A DNA stretch of 64,000 bases, taken from the NCBI GenBank assembly GCA_965223435.1, contig CBDCWQ010000023.1:186001-250000 (forward strand), given 5' to 3'. The DNA is from CBDCWQ01 sp965223435 (lineage in GTDB: Bacteria > Myxococcota > Kuafuiibacteriia > Kuafuiibacteriales > Kuafuiibacteriaceae). The notes under the pieces are model-generated. The model did no database searches, was not told the origin of the DNA, and saw nothing but the letters and a program-made list of their open reading frames with translations. This document shows positions 29,688 to 37,946 of the stretch, piece by piece. Positions within the stretch are counted from its first letter, which is position 1, and every line of letters begins with the position of its first letter. Position numbers and translations under genes: made by a program.

Positions 29688-30012
29688 TGCTGATCTCCTG
29701 TGTTGGGTAGACGAACGGGAAACGACGGTGTTTGCCCATGTGGGGATGGTGGTGTCTGTAGGCGTCCGTTCACTGCGAAGAGACGGTCGCCGTCCGTTGG
29801 GCGTGACTCAGTAAGGGCGCGAGGCATGGCGCTTGGTGGTGCGCCGCCTTGTGTCGGGTGCTCCGTGCCGCTTGATGGCTTTTGAGGTTGGGCACTTTGA
29901 CCGCAGTTCTCGCGAAGGCGTTTTTGCGTTCGTCATTTCAATAAGCTTGACGGCCTCGAGCGATATAGGTCAAATAGATGATTTGTATAGATGCATAAGT
30001 TATACTTATGTT
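29688..30012. other. Divergent promoter region of lipoprotein and LysR genes
   Basis: The 325 bases include an AT-rich segment at about 29940-30010, unlike the GC-rich surroundings, ending in the palindrome described separately. No coding frame is convincing; start codons upstream in the LysR frame give a non-conserved extension. Confidence 0.55.
29994..30010 (+). promoter_or_regulatory. Perfect 17-bp palindrome, likely LysR operator
   Basis: CATAAGT-TAT-ACTTATG is a perfect inverted repeat ending two bases before the GTG start of the LysR gene. It contains the T-N11-A core expected for LysR-type regulators (T29996 to A30008). Position and symmetry suggest autoregulation, and possibly control of the divergent lipoprotein gene. 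Confidence 0.7.
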
Positions 30013-30945
30013 GTGACCACTCGTCTCACGGAGCTCAACCTCAACTTGCTTCACGCTTTGGATGCGCTTCTCGAGGAGGGCAACGTGACTCAGGCGGCTC
30101 GACGGGTGGGGATCAGTCAGCCCGCCATGAGCCAAAACCTCGCGACTTTACGTAAGGTTTTTGGTGACGAGCTTCTGGTTCGGACCGGAGCCGGGATGGA
30201 GCGGACCGTGCGGGCGCTCGCCATTGCCCCGGGTCTTCGAAGTTGTCTCGGCGAGCTTCAACGGGTGATCAACACTGGAGGGAGCTTCGAGCCTTCCACC
30301 GCAGAGGGGGCGATGCATGTGGCGACCGGTGACCACCTTGCCGCCGCTTTGTCTACACGGCTTCTCGGGCTTCTTAAAGAGCAGGCGCCCCATGTTGTGC
30401 TTCGCGTCGACTCACTCAATATGGCGGAGTGTTACGCGAGTCTTCAAAACGCGCGTTTCGAGTTGGCGCTTGGGCCTGCCGGGGCATGTCCAGCCGGCAT
30501 TCGCAGCGAGGCGCTCTTTACCGACGAATTTGTGTGTTTTGTCCGAGCTGGGCATCCGGTGGTGAAGGGGAGGGAGATAAGCTTGCGGCGCTACGCGTCG
30601 CTCGAGCACCTCTTGATCAGTCCAAGTGGCCGCGGTCGATCCTTTGTCGATACCGCGCTTGCAGAGCGGGGCCTCAGCCGCAAGGTGGTGGGTCGAATCG
30701 CTTCTTTTTTAATGGGGCCTCATATTGTGGCGTCAAGCGACGTTGTGCTCACGGGACCCCGGACTGGGCTTTCCACCATCGCCAAGTCGCTCAACGTTCG
30801 GGTGTTGCCGGCCCCGTTGGCGCTGCCTGGGTTGAAGTTTGCCATGCTCTGGGATGCGAGGCGCCAGGATGACCCCCGGCACGTCTGGATGCGGCAGGTG
30901 TTCCGCCAGGCGCTGCAAAGGCTTCGAACAGATTCAACGGCGTGA
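30013..30945 (+). CDS. LysR-family transcriptional regulator
   Basis: GTG 30013 gives 310 residues, the normal family length; the 60-codon upstream extension would cross the palindrome and is rejected. The N-terminus has the winged helix-turn-helix (VTQAARRVGISQPAMSQNLATLRKVFGDELLVR). The C-terminal part is a periplasmic-binding-protein-like effector domain of the NodD/LinR-like group, judged by phrases such as DEFVCFVRAGHP and ISPSGRGRSFVD. The inducer is unknown. The divergent SMP-30-like lipoprotein gene is the likely target, in addition to itself. The 3' end overlaps the macro-domain gene by 12 bases tail-to-tail. Confidence 0.93.
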   Translation: MTTRLTELNLNLLHALDALLEEGNVTQAARRVGISQPAMSQNLATLRKVFGDELLVRTGAGMERTVRALAIAPGLRSCLGELQRVINTGGSFEPSTAEGAMHVATGDHLAAALSTRLLGLLKEQAPHVVLRVDSLNMAECYASLQNARFELALGPAGACPAGIRSEALFTDEFVCFVRAGHPVVKGREISLRRYASLEHLLISPSGRGRSFVDTALAERGLSRKVVGRIASFLMGPHIVASSDVVLTGPRTGLSTIAKSLNVRVLPAPLALPGLKFAMLWDARRQDDPRHVWMRQVFRQALQRLRTDSTA

Positions 30946-31416
30946 TTCAAAGTCGTACACGGTGACTGCGATGCCGTGGTCGATGAGGGCTTTGTTCACC
31001 AGGGGTTCGATATTCTCCCAGCTTCCACCGGCGAGGCCGCAGCCGATTCGAGGCATATGAACGCTTGCGTTGAGTTTTTTTGCCTCAAGAGCCACACGCT
31101 GGAGTCCACTGAGGACGGCGTCGTATCGAATGGGAGGCCCCTTTGGGCTCGCTTTGACGTCGTGTTGACCAATGAGATTGGCGACCCAGAGGGTGGGTTC
31201 GACCTGAATCAATTGAATGTGCCCGAGCCCGAATGTCTCGGTTTGGTTCTGGTACCATTCGCGGTAGGCGTTCTCCGGCTCTTTCCACCGGGCACTGAGT
31301 GCGAGCACGAAGCCTCTTCCCCATCCTCCGATGTCGTTGCAGATGTGAACAATGATGCGATGGCCTTCGCCTCCGGGCTGGGTGGCGTCTCCTTTTCGGT
31401 ATTGGATGGCCGTCAT
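30934..31416 (-). CDS. Macro-domain protein (ADP-ribose binding/hydrolysis)
   Basis: The 160-residue single domain has the macro-fold landmarks: GDATQP at the first strand, HICNDIGGWGRGFVLALSARW forming the adenosine and ribose loop, and PRIGCGLAGGSWENIEPL forming the phosphate-binding loop. Members bind ADP-ribose or remove it from protein or nucleic acid; the GCGLAGG form is the TARG1/YmdB-like type. The ATG overlaps the stop of the upstream DUF1232 gene by four bases, so the two are translationally coupled. A DNA-repair or antitoxin role (against an ADP-ribosyltransferase) is possible, but no partner toxin is encoded next to it. Confidence 0.9.
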   Translation of the reverse strand: MTAIQYRKGDATQPGGEGHRIIVHICNDIGGWGRGFVLALSARWKEPENAYREWYQNQTETFGLGHIQLIQVEPTLWVANLIGQHDVKASPKGPPIRYDAVLSGLQRVALEAKKLNASVHMPRIGCGLAGGSWENIEPLVNKALIDHGIAVTVYDFESRR

Positions 31417-31679
31417 GTTTTGCTCGGTGACACCGGTTGGACGGGCAGGACCTCAAGCATGGGTGCGTTTTTACGGCGTTGGCGCATCCAGGTGAGTGCG
31501 AGCGCGACGACGCCCAAGTCATCGAGCCACCCAAACATCGGTACGAAATCCGGGATCGCATCGGACGGTATGACGATGTAGGCGAGGGCGACCAGAGCCA
31601 CGAGCACAGATCTTTTCAATCCGGGTCTTCTAGGGGCGCTTGCGGTCGGATGTGGGGTTTTATGGAGGCCACTGTTCAC
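31413..31679 (-). CDS. Small DUF1232 (YkvA-like) membrane protein
   Basis: The 88-residue protein starts at GTG 31679. Its core reads AYIVIPSDAIPDFVPMFGWLDDLGVV, the diagnostic DUF1232 motif (P-x-D-x-IPD-x-P-x-x-G-x-x-DD) placed in a short hydrophobic hairpin. The function of the family is unknown; members are inner-membrane proteins. It overlaps the macro-domain start by four bases (ATGA), forming a two-gene operon. Confidence 0.85.
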   Translation of the reverse strand: MNSGLHKTPHPTASAPRRPGLKRSVLVALVALAYIVIPSDAIPDFVPMFGWLDDLGVVALALTWMRQRRKNAPMLEVLPVQPVSPSKT

Positions 31680-31733
31680 GGCTCTATGGTGGCCACCGAG
31701 GGGGGGCCGTCAAGCGAAGTATGCGTATAAACC

Positions 31734-32408
31734 CTATTGGGGCGCCAGGGTGGAGCGCATGCTCTTTCCCGCGAGTACGTCCGGCAACGGGTCTCGAAAC
31801 GCGTCCTCGTAGCTTTGCCGGGACCCGAATTTGGTCCCCCGAACGATCCCGTTTCGGTCGATAAGGAAACAGGCCGGGAGGACCGTTTTGGCGCCCAGGA
31901 ACTTTTTGGTGACGTACTCCGTTCTATCGACCACCACCGTAAAGGGAAGCTTGGCCTTTTCGAGATAGTCGGTGAGCCTTTTGACGCCGTCATCTTCTTC
32001 GAGAAGCGCGATGACAATGACCTCGAGGCCGCTGTCTTTGTGCTTTTCATAGAAATTTTGGAGCTTGGGCATGGACAGGATGCATGGCCTGCAGTCGGTG
32101 CGAAAAAAGTCGATGAGCACCGGACGCTTGTGAGCATAGCTTTTGGGACGTCCCTGGTAGGCGATGCGATCCAAACGCACCAAGCGCCCTTCGAGCGTTC
32201 TTAGACGAAAACGGGGTGCTTCTTGGCCTGCTTTGAGTGCACCTGGATGGCTGGCTGAGGCGGATGCGCTAAGCAGGAGACAAAGCGTCAAGCACGGGCC
32301 AAGGCCAGCCACCAACCGAGGCCATCGCAGGTCTTCTTGGGCCCGGGGGCGACGAATCTGGAGGCGCGCCCAAGTTTTGAGTTTTTTGGACACGGCGTTA
32401 GGGGACAT
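31734..32408 (-). CDS. TlpA-like thioredoxin, exported
   Basis: The 224-residue protein has an N-terminal hydrophobic segment (residues about 31-52) that serves as a signal or anchor. A thioredoxin/AhpC-TSA fold follows, with the redox motif DCRPC near residue 130 (CxxC with Arg-Pro). The cis-Pro region reads TVLPACFLIDRNG. Such proteins reduce or donate electrons in the periplasm, for example during cytochrome c maturation or oxidative defence. The ATG lies 11 bases inside the end of the upstream lipoprotein gene, so the pair is coupled. The partner of this redox protein is not obvious. Confidence 0.88.
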   Translation of the reverse strand: MSPNAVSKKLKTWARLQIRRPRAQEDLRWPRLVAGLGPCLTLCLLLSASASASHPGALKAGQEAPRFRLRTLEGRLVRLDRIAYQGRPKSYAHKRPVLIDFFRTDCRPCILSMPKLQNFYEKHKDSGLEVIVIALLEEDDGVKRLTDYLEKAKLPFTVVVDRTEYVTKKFLGAKTVLPACFLIDRNGIVRGTKFGSRQSYEDAFRDPLPDVLAGKSMRSTLAPQ

Positions 32409-33561
32409 CTTTTTTCAGGGCCCCGTCGATCCATTTCAAGATCTCGTTTTGTGCGGCGGTGCAGCTTTTTTCCGTTGCGTTCTTGGCGCGGGGGTGCCCG
32501 CTTTTTTGGGGCGAGACTTCATGGGCGCTGACCACACTTTGGGCGGTGGTGTTGTACAGCACCCCACGGGCTCGGCAATAGGCGAAGGTGAAAGGACCGC
32601 TTTTTTCGGTGTGCGTCACTTCGTAGCGAACCGCAAGGATGTGGCCGGCCATGAAGTTTGAGGCCGGTTGGGTGCTGAGGACTTGGTCGATGTCACCTGC
32701 GGGCAAGGGGGTGGGCATGACTTTTCCCCCGGCGCGCACCAGGGCTTCCTGCAGTATACCCCTACGCGGTTCGCAGGTCAGGGTCTGGCTGGAAGGTCGG
32801 CACGAGACCCCTAGGGCGAACAGTCTCCTTTTTTTCTGACGCGCGTTTTGGATGCGCCTTGCGAGGTGGGTGAGCGCATTACCCAGGAGCTTGCTGTCGG
32901 ACACCTTTGGATCCCCAAGAGGCAACGTGGTTTCCAAGGGCGTCAAGAGTTCGCGGGCCTGTTCGGTTTTTTCATAGGCCGATTCAGGCCGGTTTGCTTC
33001 GAGAAGCTTCTTGGCCTCCTTATAGAGGCTCAGCGCTTGCTCGGCTCGCCGAATTTGGCTTTTGAGGACCCTTCGGTATTGGGCTTCGGGCCAAGCGATG
33101 AGCGCGTAGGCCCGAAGCAGCCCGCTTTTTCCCGGCGAAATCGCCGTTTTTTGGACCACCGCTTCGCGTACGGTCATTTCGTTTCCGGCTACCTTGAGCC
33201 TCATAGACACGGTTTGTCTGAGCTTTTGGTCTTTCTCGCGGACCACCGACTCAAAGTCGGATTGAATGTGCGCACCGCAAAACATGCTCAGTTCGTGCAA
33301 TGCGGACTGAATCGCCGCACGCCGGGCTGAGCCTTCGTCGGCGTGGCTACCGGTCCCCACGAAGAACAACCAGCCCTCTTTTTGGGGCGCCCGATGAAAC
33401 CACTGGGGCGCGGTGCTTCGGGCCTCGGTGTTGTTCGGCGGTCCGCCTGCTGGACGCTTGGTTGTGCCCCCCGGGCTTTGGCATGCGGCCACCCCGTGAA
33501 GCAGGACGGCAAGAAAAAGTGTCGGGTGGAAACCGCACATTTCGCTGGTTTGATGACGCAT
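32398..33561 (-). CDS. LPP20-like lipoprotein
   Basis: ATG 33561 gives 387 residues with a signal peptide and a clear lipobox (LHGVAAC near residue 25). Residues about 55-200 resemble the LPP20 domain: the start PQKEGWLFFVGTGSHADEGSARRAAIQSAL is characteristic, where small domains duplicate a beta-strand/helix unit. The middle part is helical. The C-terminal quarter has a compact domain with CRPSSQTLTCEP and later CRARG and CTAAQNEI Cys pairs. The frame could extend 115 codons upstream, but that part shows no family resemblance and overlaps the divergent DUF72 gene. It is in an operon with the TlpA-like gene, which may maintain its disulfides. Confidence 0.75.
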   Translation of the reverse strand: MRHQTSEMCGFHPTLFLAVLLHGVAACQSPGGTTKRPAGGPPNNTEARSTAPQWFHRAPQKEGWLFFVGTGSHADEGSARRAAIQSALHELSMFCGAHIQSDFESVVREKDQKLRQTVSMRLKVAGNEMTVREAVVQKTAISPGKSGLLRAYALIAWPEAQYRRVLKSQIRRAEQALSLYKEAKKLLEANRPESAYEKTEQARELLTPLETTLPLGDPKVSDSKLLGNALTHLARRIQNARQKKRRLFALGVSCRPSSQTLTCEPRRGILQEALVRAGGKVMPTPLPAGDIDQVLSTQPASNFMAGHILAVRYEVTHTEKSGPFTFAYCRARGVLYNTTAQSVVSAHEVSPQKSGHPRAKNATEKSCTAAQNEILKWIDGALKKDVP

Positions 33562-33672
33562 GGGGCTCGAGTCCTTGAAGAGGCCTCTCGTTGACTTTTT
33601 AGTCAAGTTTCGTCGTGGCGAACGCATGGGGAGGGGGGTGACCTTTGACCACACTGGGTGTATTGGGGGGCC

Positions 33673-34467
33673 ATGGGGGTGCATGCGGGTACCAGCGGTT
33701 TTTCCTACGCCGAATGGAAAGGGCCCTTTTATCCAGAGAAGTTGCCTCAGTCCAAGATGTTGCGATTCTATGCCGAGCGTCTTCCCACGGTGGAAATCAA
33801 CAATACCTTCTATCGACTGCCTAACCGAAAGACATTGGAAAAGTGGGCCCAAGAGGTCCCTGACGAATTTGTGTTTGCGCTCAAAGCCTCCAGGCGGATT
33901 ACCCATGTGGCCCGGCTCAAAGAGGCCGATGAACTCATGGCCTACCTTTTCGATACTGTGTCTTCACTCGGTCCTTCTTTGGGACCACTTCTTTTTCAGC
34001 TTCCTCCCTACCTCAAAAAGAACACCGACCGCCTGTGCCGTTTTTTGAAGCTTCTTCCCAAAGAAAATAGGGTGACTTTGGAATTCCGGCACGACTCGTG
34101 GCATGACGAAGAAGTCCACGCCCATCTTTTGGAGCACAACGTGCCGGTCACCTGGTCACACATGGACAAACCTGAAAAAAAAGAGGACGCGGCCACTGCC
34201 GAAAAGACCGAGGCGCCATGGCCCAAAACCGCAGACTGGGGCTACCTTCGTCTTCGTCAGACTCACTACTCTGAAGACGAGCTTCAGCAGTGGGCCAAAA
34301 GGGTCGCTGAGCAGCAGTGGAAAGACGTCTTCGTTTTCTTCAAACACGAAGACGAATGTGGCGGCCCACCTCTTGCGAAACGATTTCTTGAGATCTGTTC
34401 CGAACTGGGCGATGCAAGTCCCGGTCAGGGCACTGGGCGCTGCGGGATTGATTCAGGCGGACGGTGA
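33673..34467 (+). CDS. DUF72 (YecE-like) family protein
   Basis: The product has 264 residues from ATG 33673, where a run of G (TTGGGGGG) provides a ribosome site; the GTG at 33658 is an alternative. The N-terminus GTSGFSYAEWKGPFYP, the segment VEINNTFYRLP and KASRRITH are signatures of DUF72, a TIM-barrel family of unknown function. The LEFRHDSW block also fits. A charged insert of about 25 residues (KPEKKEDAATAEKTEAPWPK) interrupts the late barrel. The gene overlaps the histidine kinase gene tail-to-tail by 15 bases. Confidence 0.9.
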   Translation: MGVHAGTSGFSYAEWKGPFYPEKLPQSKMLRFYAERLPTVEINNTFYRLPNRKTLEKWAQEVPDEFVFALKASRRITHVARLKEADELMAYLFDTVSSLGPSLGPLLFQLPPYLKKNTDRLCRFLKLLPKENRVTLEFRHDSWHDEEVHAHLLEHNVPVTWSHMDKPEKKEDAATAEKTEAPWPKTADWGYLRLRQTHYSEDELQQWAKRVAEQQWKDVFVFFKHEDECGGPPLAKRFLEICSELGDASPGQGTGRCGIDSGGR

Positions 34468-35661
34468 AACGCTTCCGGGAATTCTGACCGCAACCGTTGT
34501 CCCCCCACCCGGTGGTGACTCGAACTGAACTTCACCTCTGAGAAGAGAAATGCGTTCACGCATCCCGGCTAGGCCCAACGTATTGGCACCGAGATCCGCC
34601 TCGTGTGCGTCCGGATCAAAACCTACACCATCGTCCTCGATGATGAGTCGGATCGTACCTTGCTCACGATCTGCGAGCACGGTGATGTTTTCGGCCTGTG
34701 CATGTTTCATCGCGTTGGTCAGCGCTTCTTGAAACACTCGATAAAGCTGCGTCGTGGTCGCCAGCGGAAGGTCCTCCCAACGTCCGGCGACATGCACGTG
34801 GATGCGGGTCCCGGGGTTGGTCTTCTGGACGTGCTCGGTATATTGCTTAAGCGCAGCATGCAGACCCAACTGTTCGAGGGTCTGAGGATGCAGCCATCTT
34901 GCCAAACGATAGATGCCGTCCAGGGTCCTCACCGCCACCTCGTTTACGTTCTCGCTTTGCCGCCGCATGTTTTCTGTGGACTTCAGGTCTTGCAACACCC
35001 TGAGGCCGATGGTGATCGACGTCAGGGCGGATCCAAATTCGTCGTGGATCTCTCGGGCGATTTGATGGCGATCCGCATCTTGCGCCTGGATGACCTTTTC
35101 CACAAAGCGACTGCGAAGCTCTTGCGCTGCTCGTTGCTCAGTCACATCTCGAAACTGCCAAAGGTGGCCACGGTAGCTGCCGCGGCCACTGAGCGGGATA
35201 TAGTCGCGTTCAAAGACACGCTTGTCTTTCAGTACCAACTCTTCCGCCTTCACCAAGCACTTTTTGTTTATGATTTCGCGAATACGATCGACAAAGCCCT
35301 CAGAATTGACAAACAGTATCTTGGCTTGCTCTGCGGCCTCCCAGCAATCGGCTCCGATCAACGCTTCAGGAACGGCCGGGACCGAAAACATGTCCACAAA
35401 GGTTTGGTTGGCATAGATGATGGATCCCTGGGCATTTTCCGCAAGCACGCCAAATCCCAAGTGCTGCACCAGCGCGTCCCGCTCCTCCTCGAGCTTTTGG
35501 ACATACTCGACCACTCGGTTCATTGCGTGACAGATCGCATGCCACTCGTCCTTGGGACCGTCCGCAGGCAGCTTGGCCACGGGCACCCCTTTGAGGATCG
35601 ACGCCATCGCGTGGAGGAGCGCCTCTTGTCGGTTCTGTTGGTTTGTACTCGATATTGCCAC
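34453..35661 (-). CDS. Histidine kinase, NarX/UhpB type, with PAS domain
   Basis: The 402-residue protein starts at GTG 35661 and has no membrane segments. Residues about 60-180 form a PAS domain (GFGVLAENAQGSIIYANQTF). The HisKA_3 dimerisation domain follows, with the phospho-acceptor His206 in DRHQIAREIHDEFGS, and then HATPase_c (N-box EALTNAMKHA, G-box DDGVGFDP and later GLAGMRERI). This form phosphorylates NarL-type regulators, and one is encoded nearby at 36.7 kb in the opposite orientation. As a soluble PAS protein it should sense an internal signal such as redox state or a ligand. The promoter lies in the 305-base divergent gap. Confidence 0.93.
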   Translation of the reverse strand: MAISSTNQQNRQEALLHAMASILKGVPVAKLPADGPKDEWHAICHAMNRVVEYVQKLEEERDALVQHLGFGVLAENAQGSIIYANQTFVDMFSVPAVPEALIGADCWEAAEQAKILFVNSEGFVDRIREIINKKCLVKAEELVLKDKRVFERDYIPLSGRGSYRGHLWQFRDVTEQRAAQELRSRFVEKVIQAQDADRHQIAREIHDEFGSALTSITIGLRVLQDLKSTENMRRQSENVNEVAVRTLDGIYRLARWLHPQTLEQLGLHAALKQYTEHVQKTNPGTRIHVHVAGRWEDLPLATTTQLYRVFQEALTNAMKHAQAENITVLADREQGTIRLIIEDDGVGFDPDAHEADLGANTLGLAGMRERISLLRGEVQFESPPGGGTTVAVRIPGSVSPSA

Positions 35662-35967
35662 ATTCGTTCCTACGGGCCCTGCTTTTCAGTCCCAAACGGG
35701 GGCCCCAACCCGCTTGGCTGAGCGCTTTTCAAATGGATGGCATTCGGTGGCGGGAGTGTTTCAGGCTCAGCCTAGGCTTGGCAATGCGGGACTACGCTGA
35801 GCTTTAGAAATCGGTGTGATCTCGCGCACGTACCCTGCCCATTGGGTGCAGCTCGGTCCAAGAATTCATGACGCAAGCCGCCATGATCTTCACGACTCAA
35901 CGAAACCGCAGATCCGGGCTATGAATTGGGCCTATTCCCGCTCCATAAGCAACGTACTGAGGATCCC
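35662..35967. other. Divergent intergenic region between kinase and unknown gene
   Basis: The 306 bases contain both divergent promoters by inference. I see no clear hexamers, inverted repeat or RNA gene; GAGGA at 35959-35963 is the ribosome site for the unknown gene. Confidence 0.4.
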
Positions 35968-36654
35968 ATGATGAACGTCGACTTGGTTAGCTTTCGAACT
36001 ACAGAGAACATCGTTTGGCTCAAGTTCTTGGGATCCAGACGGTGGGAGGTTCTTGATCACTTTGGGCTCTGGCGGCGTCTGGTAAAAAACGACGATGTTG
36101 GAAATGCAGTCATTGGTGCACTGGCTCTCAGCGACGAAGCCAAGGCCACCCAGGCATACCTCGTGCGGGTGGACAGCCCGAGGGGACATGGTGCGATCAC
36201 ACGATTTCCCAACCTGACCAACGCCTGGCGCTACAGCATGAACAACCGAACGGGCGCCGTGTCTGGTGCATCCGGACTCGAAGGGGCCATTATGGATTGC
36301 TTGGTTTTTCTTCGCCTGCGCCCTGTCAAGTGCACGCGGCCGAACGACTCAGTTCCTCTAGAGCGCTTTTTTGTGGCGAAGATTGTGGGACATGCCCACA
36401 ACCGGCAACGTTGGGCGGAAGAATTGTCGAGGGCACTCCAAGAGCGCCTGAAGCGAGCCCCAGAGCCCAAAAACGAAATTCGACGTCTGGTTGCTGAGCT
36501 CACTCGGTTCGGTTACGCTCTGACGCTGGAAAAGGAGTCGACCGACTGTGCTATTTGGTATGCACTGGACAAATGTTCTCCACAGCTTCGCATTCGCTTC
36601 GATTTCGCAGCCTACGAAGATCCAGCCGTTCGAGTTGGTTTCCCAGAAGCCTAG
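35968..36654 (+). CDS. Unknown protein between kinase and response regulator
   Basis: ATG 35968 with GAGGA just upstream gives 228 residues. No family is recognised. The sequence is soluble and basic, with no signal peptide. A segment rich in Arg/Lys and helix formers (about 150-195) and a mid-region GHGAITRFPNLTNAWRYSM are notable. Its stop is immediately followed by the ATG of the response regulator, with no gap, so the two genes must be co-translated. This suggests a role in the same signalling pathway, perhaps as an accessory protein. Confidence 0.7.
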   Translation: MMNVDLVSFRTTENIVWLKFLGSRRWEVLDHFGLWRRLVKNDDVGNAVIGALALSDEAKATQAYLVRVDSPRGHGAITRFPNLTNAWRYSMNNRTGAVSGASGLEGAIMDCLVFLRLRPVKCTRPNDSVPLERFFVAKIVGHAHNRQRWAEELSRALQERLKRAPEPKNEIRRLVAELTRFGYALTLEKESTDCAIWYALDKCSPQLRIRFDFAAYEDPAVRVGFPEA

Positions 36655-37392
36655 ATGTTTGCAGTCCGAAACGCCCCCCGCAACGAGCCGGAGTTGAAGC
36701 ATCCCATCCGTATTGTTGTCGCCGACGACCATGTTGCGCTACGCGAATCGCTGGCAAGTTTCTTAGACAGCCAGCCTGACATTGACGTCGTGGCGCAGGC
36801 TTCTACAGGGCCCGAGGCGGCCGAAAAATCCAAAGCGCTGCTGCCGGATGTGCTGCTCATCGATATCACCATGCCCGGCTGCAGCGGAATTCGGGTTATC
36901 GAAGCCCTGTCCCACGAGCACCCTTCCATTCGGTGTGTGGCTTTGACCATGCACGAAGACCACCAGTTCTTGCAGTCGGTTCTTGCTGCCGGCGGTTTCG
37001 GCTATGTCACCAAGCGGGCCGCGAGCAGTGAGTTGCTCAATGCGTTGCGCGAGGTTGCGCGAGGTCGTTCGTATATTCAGGTGAGCATGAGTGACCAGGA
37101 GGCCCAGAAGCTTGCTGAGCCGCCGCCAGACCGGGTCACCCTCGAAGGCAACTTGAGCGCCCGCGAGAAACAAGTTCTCAGTCTTGTCGCCCACGGCTAC
37201 ACGAGTAAAGAAATTGCGCAAAAACTGTCCTTGAGTCCCGCCAGTGTCGACACCTACCGCGTACGGATTTTTGAGAAGCTCGGCACCAGACAACGCGCAG
37301 ATCTGGTGCAATACGCGCTGAGGACAGGCCTTTTGGGCAACTGTGGCCCCGAGGAGCCTCTGCCCGGTGGCCATTCTGGGCCCTCAGCCTGA
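36655..37392 (+). CDS. NarL/FixJ-type response regulator
   Basis: The 245-residue protein begins with a receiver domain (about 17-130) holding the acidic pair DD, the phospho-acceptor Asp70 (LLIDITMP) and the later Lys (VTKRA). It ends with a LuxR-type helix-turn-helix at about 160-225: LSAREKQVLSLVAHGYTSKEIAQKLSLSPASVDTYR. The ATG directly follows the stop of the upstream unknown gene. Its likely partner is the HisKA_3 kinase encoded 1 kb away on the opposite strand. Target genes are not identifiable from the window. Confidence 0.93.
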   Translation: MFAVRNAPRNEPELKHPIRIVVADDHVALRESLASFLDSQPDIDVVAQASTGPEAAEKSKALLPDVLLIDITMPGCSGIRVIEALSHEHPSIRCVALTMHEDHQFLQSVLAAGGFGYVTKRAASSELLNALREVARGRSYIQVSMSDQEAQKLAEPPPDRVTLEGNLSAREKQVLSLVAHGYTSKEIAQKLSLSPASVDTYRVRIFEKLGTRQRADLVQYALRTGLLGNCGPEEPLPGGHSGPSA

Positions 37393-37946
37393 TTGCTGCC
37401 GCCCCGCGCTTCGATTCTTCCTTCCTGTCCGAACGAAAAATCCGGTTTTCGGACGTTCTCGGAAATTCGAATTGACACAATGGTTCAGTACCCATTCTTT
37501 GTCGTGCGGTCCAAGCGCAATCGACCGAAGGCGATTGCGCTGTGAAAATCGCACGCGCATGAGTCTGAGTACGTCTGCGTTGACGCAACCCGTACACGAC
37601 TACCCATGCGCGTGCACGGTTTTGCGAGGCTTTTCATCAAGATAAGCAAGACCGGTTCCAATCTGTCCGGCGCCTTGTCCACGTCGCCGCCCCAACCGAA
37701 TCGCTCCTTCTTCAATATTTCCTTCGCGTGAGGCCCGCACAAGTCCATCCCGCGAATACGCCGCAACCGGTGATCCGTAGACCCGTTTATGGGCTACGTT
37801 CATCTGGCACGCATCTTGAATATAGCTCCCTCGACGCGCACAAACTTTGGTGACGCCTCCCCTCGCGGCCACGGCGGTCGCCAAGCGCGGGTGAAGGCCA
37901 GTTGGCTTTACACTCCAACGCGTGGGCGCACAGGCGGAGAAACACA
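37393..37946. other. Intergenic region upstream of Rhs locus 1
   Basis: These 554 bases hold no convincing gene. The only clear structure is the inverted repeat at 37514-37541. The remaining bases look non-coding in both directions. The Rhs promoter is presumably here. Confidence 0.5.
37514..37541 (+). repeat. Perfect 10-bp hairpin after the response regulator gene
   Basis: AGCGCAATCG and CGATTGCGCT form a perfect stem with an 8-base loop. It lies about 120 bases past the response regulator stop and has no T run, so it is not a typical intrinsic terminator. A role as an mRNA 3'-end structure or an operator is possible. Confidence 0.5.

Noticed and set aside
29833..30012. Longer LysR start at GTG 29833
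   Set aside because: It would add 60 non-conserved residues and cover the AT-rich promoter and palindrome.
32398..33906. Longer start of the LPP20-like lipoprotein at 33906
   Set aside because: The extra residues overlap the DUF72 gene and would bury a clear lipoprotein signal peptide.
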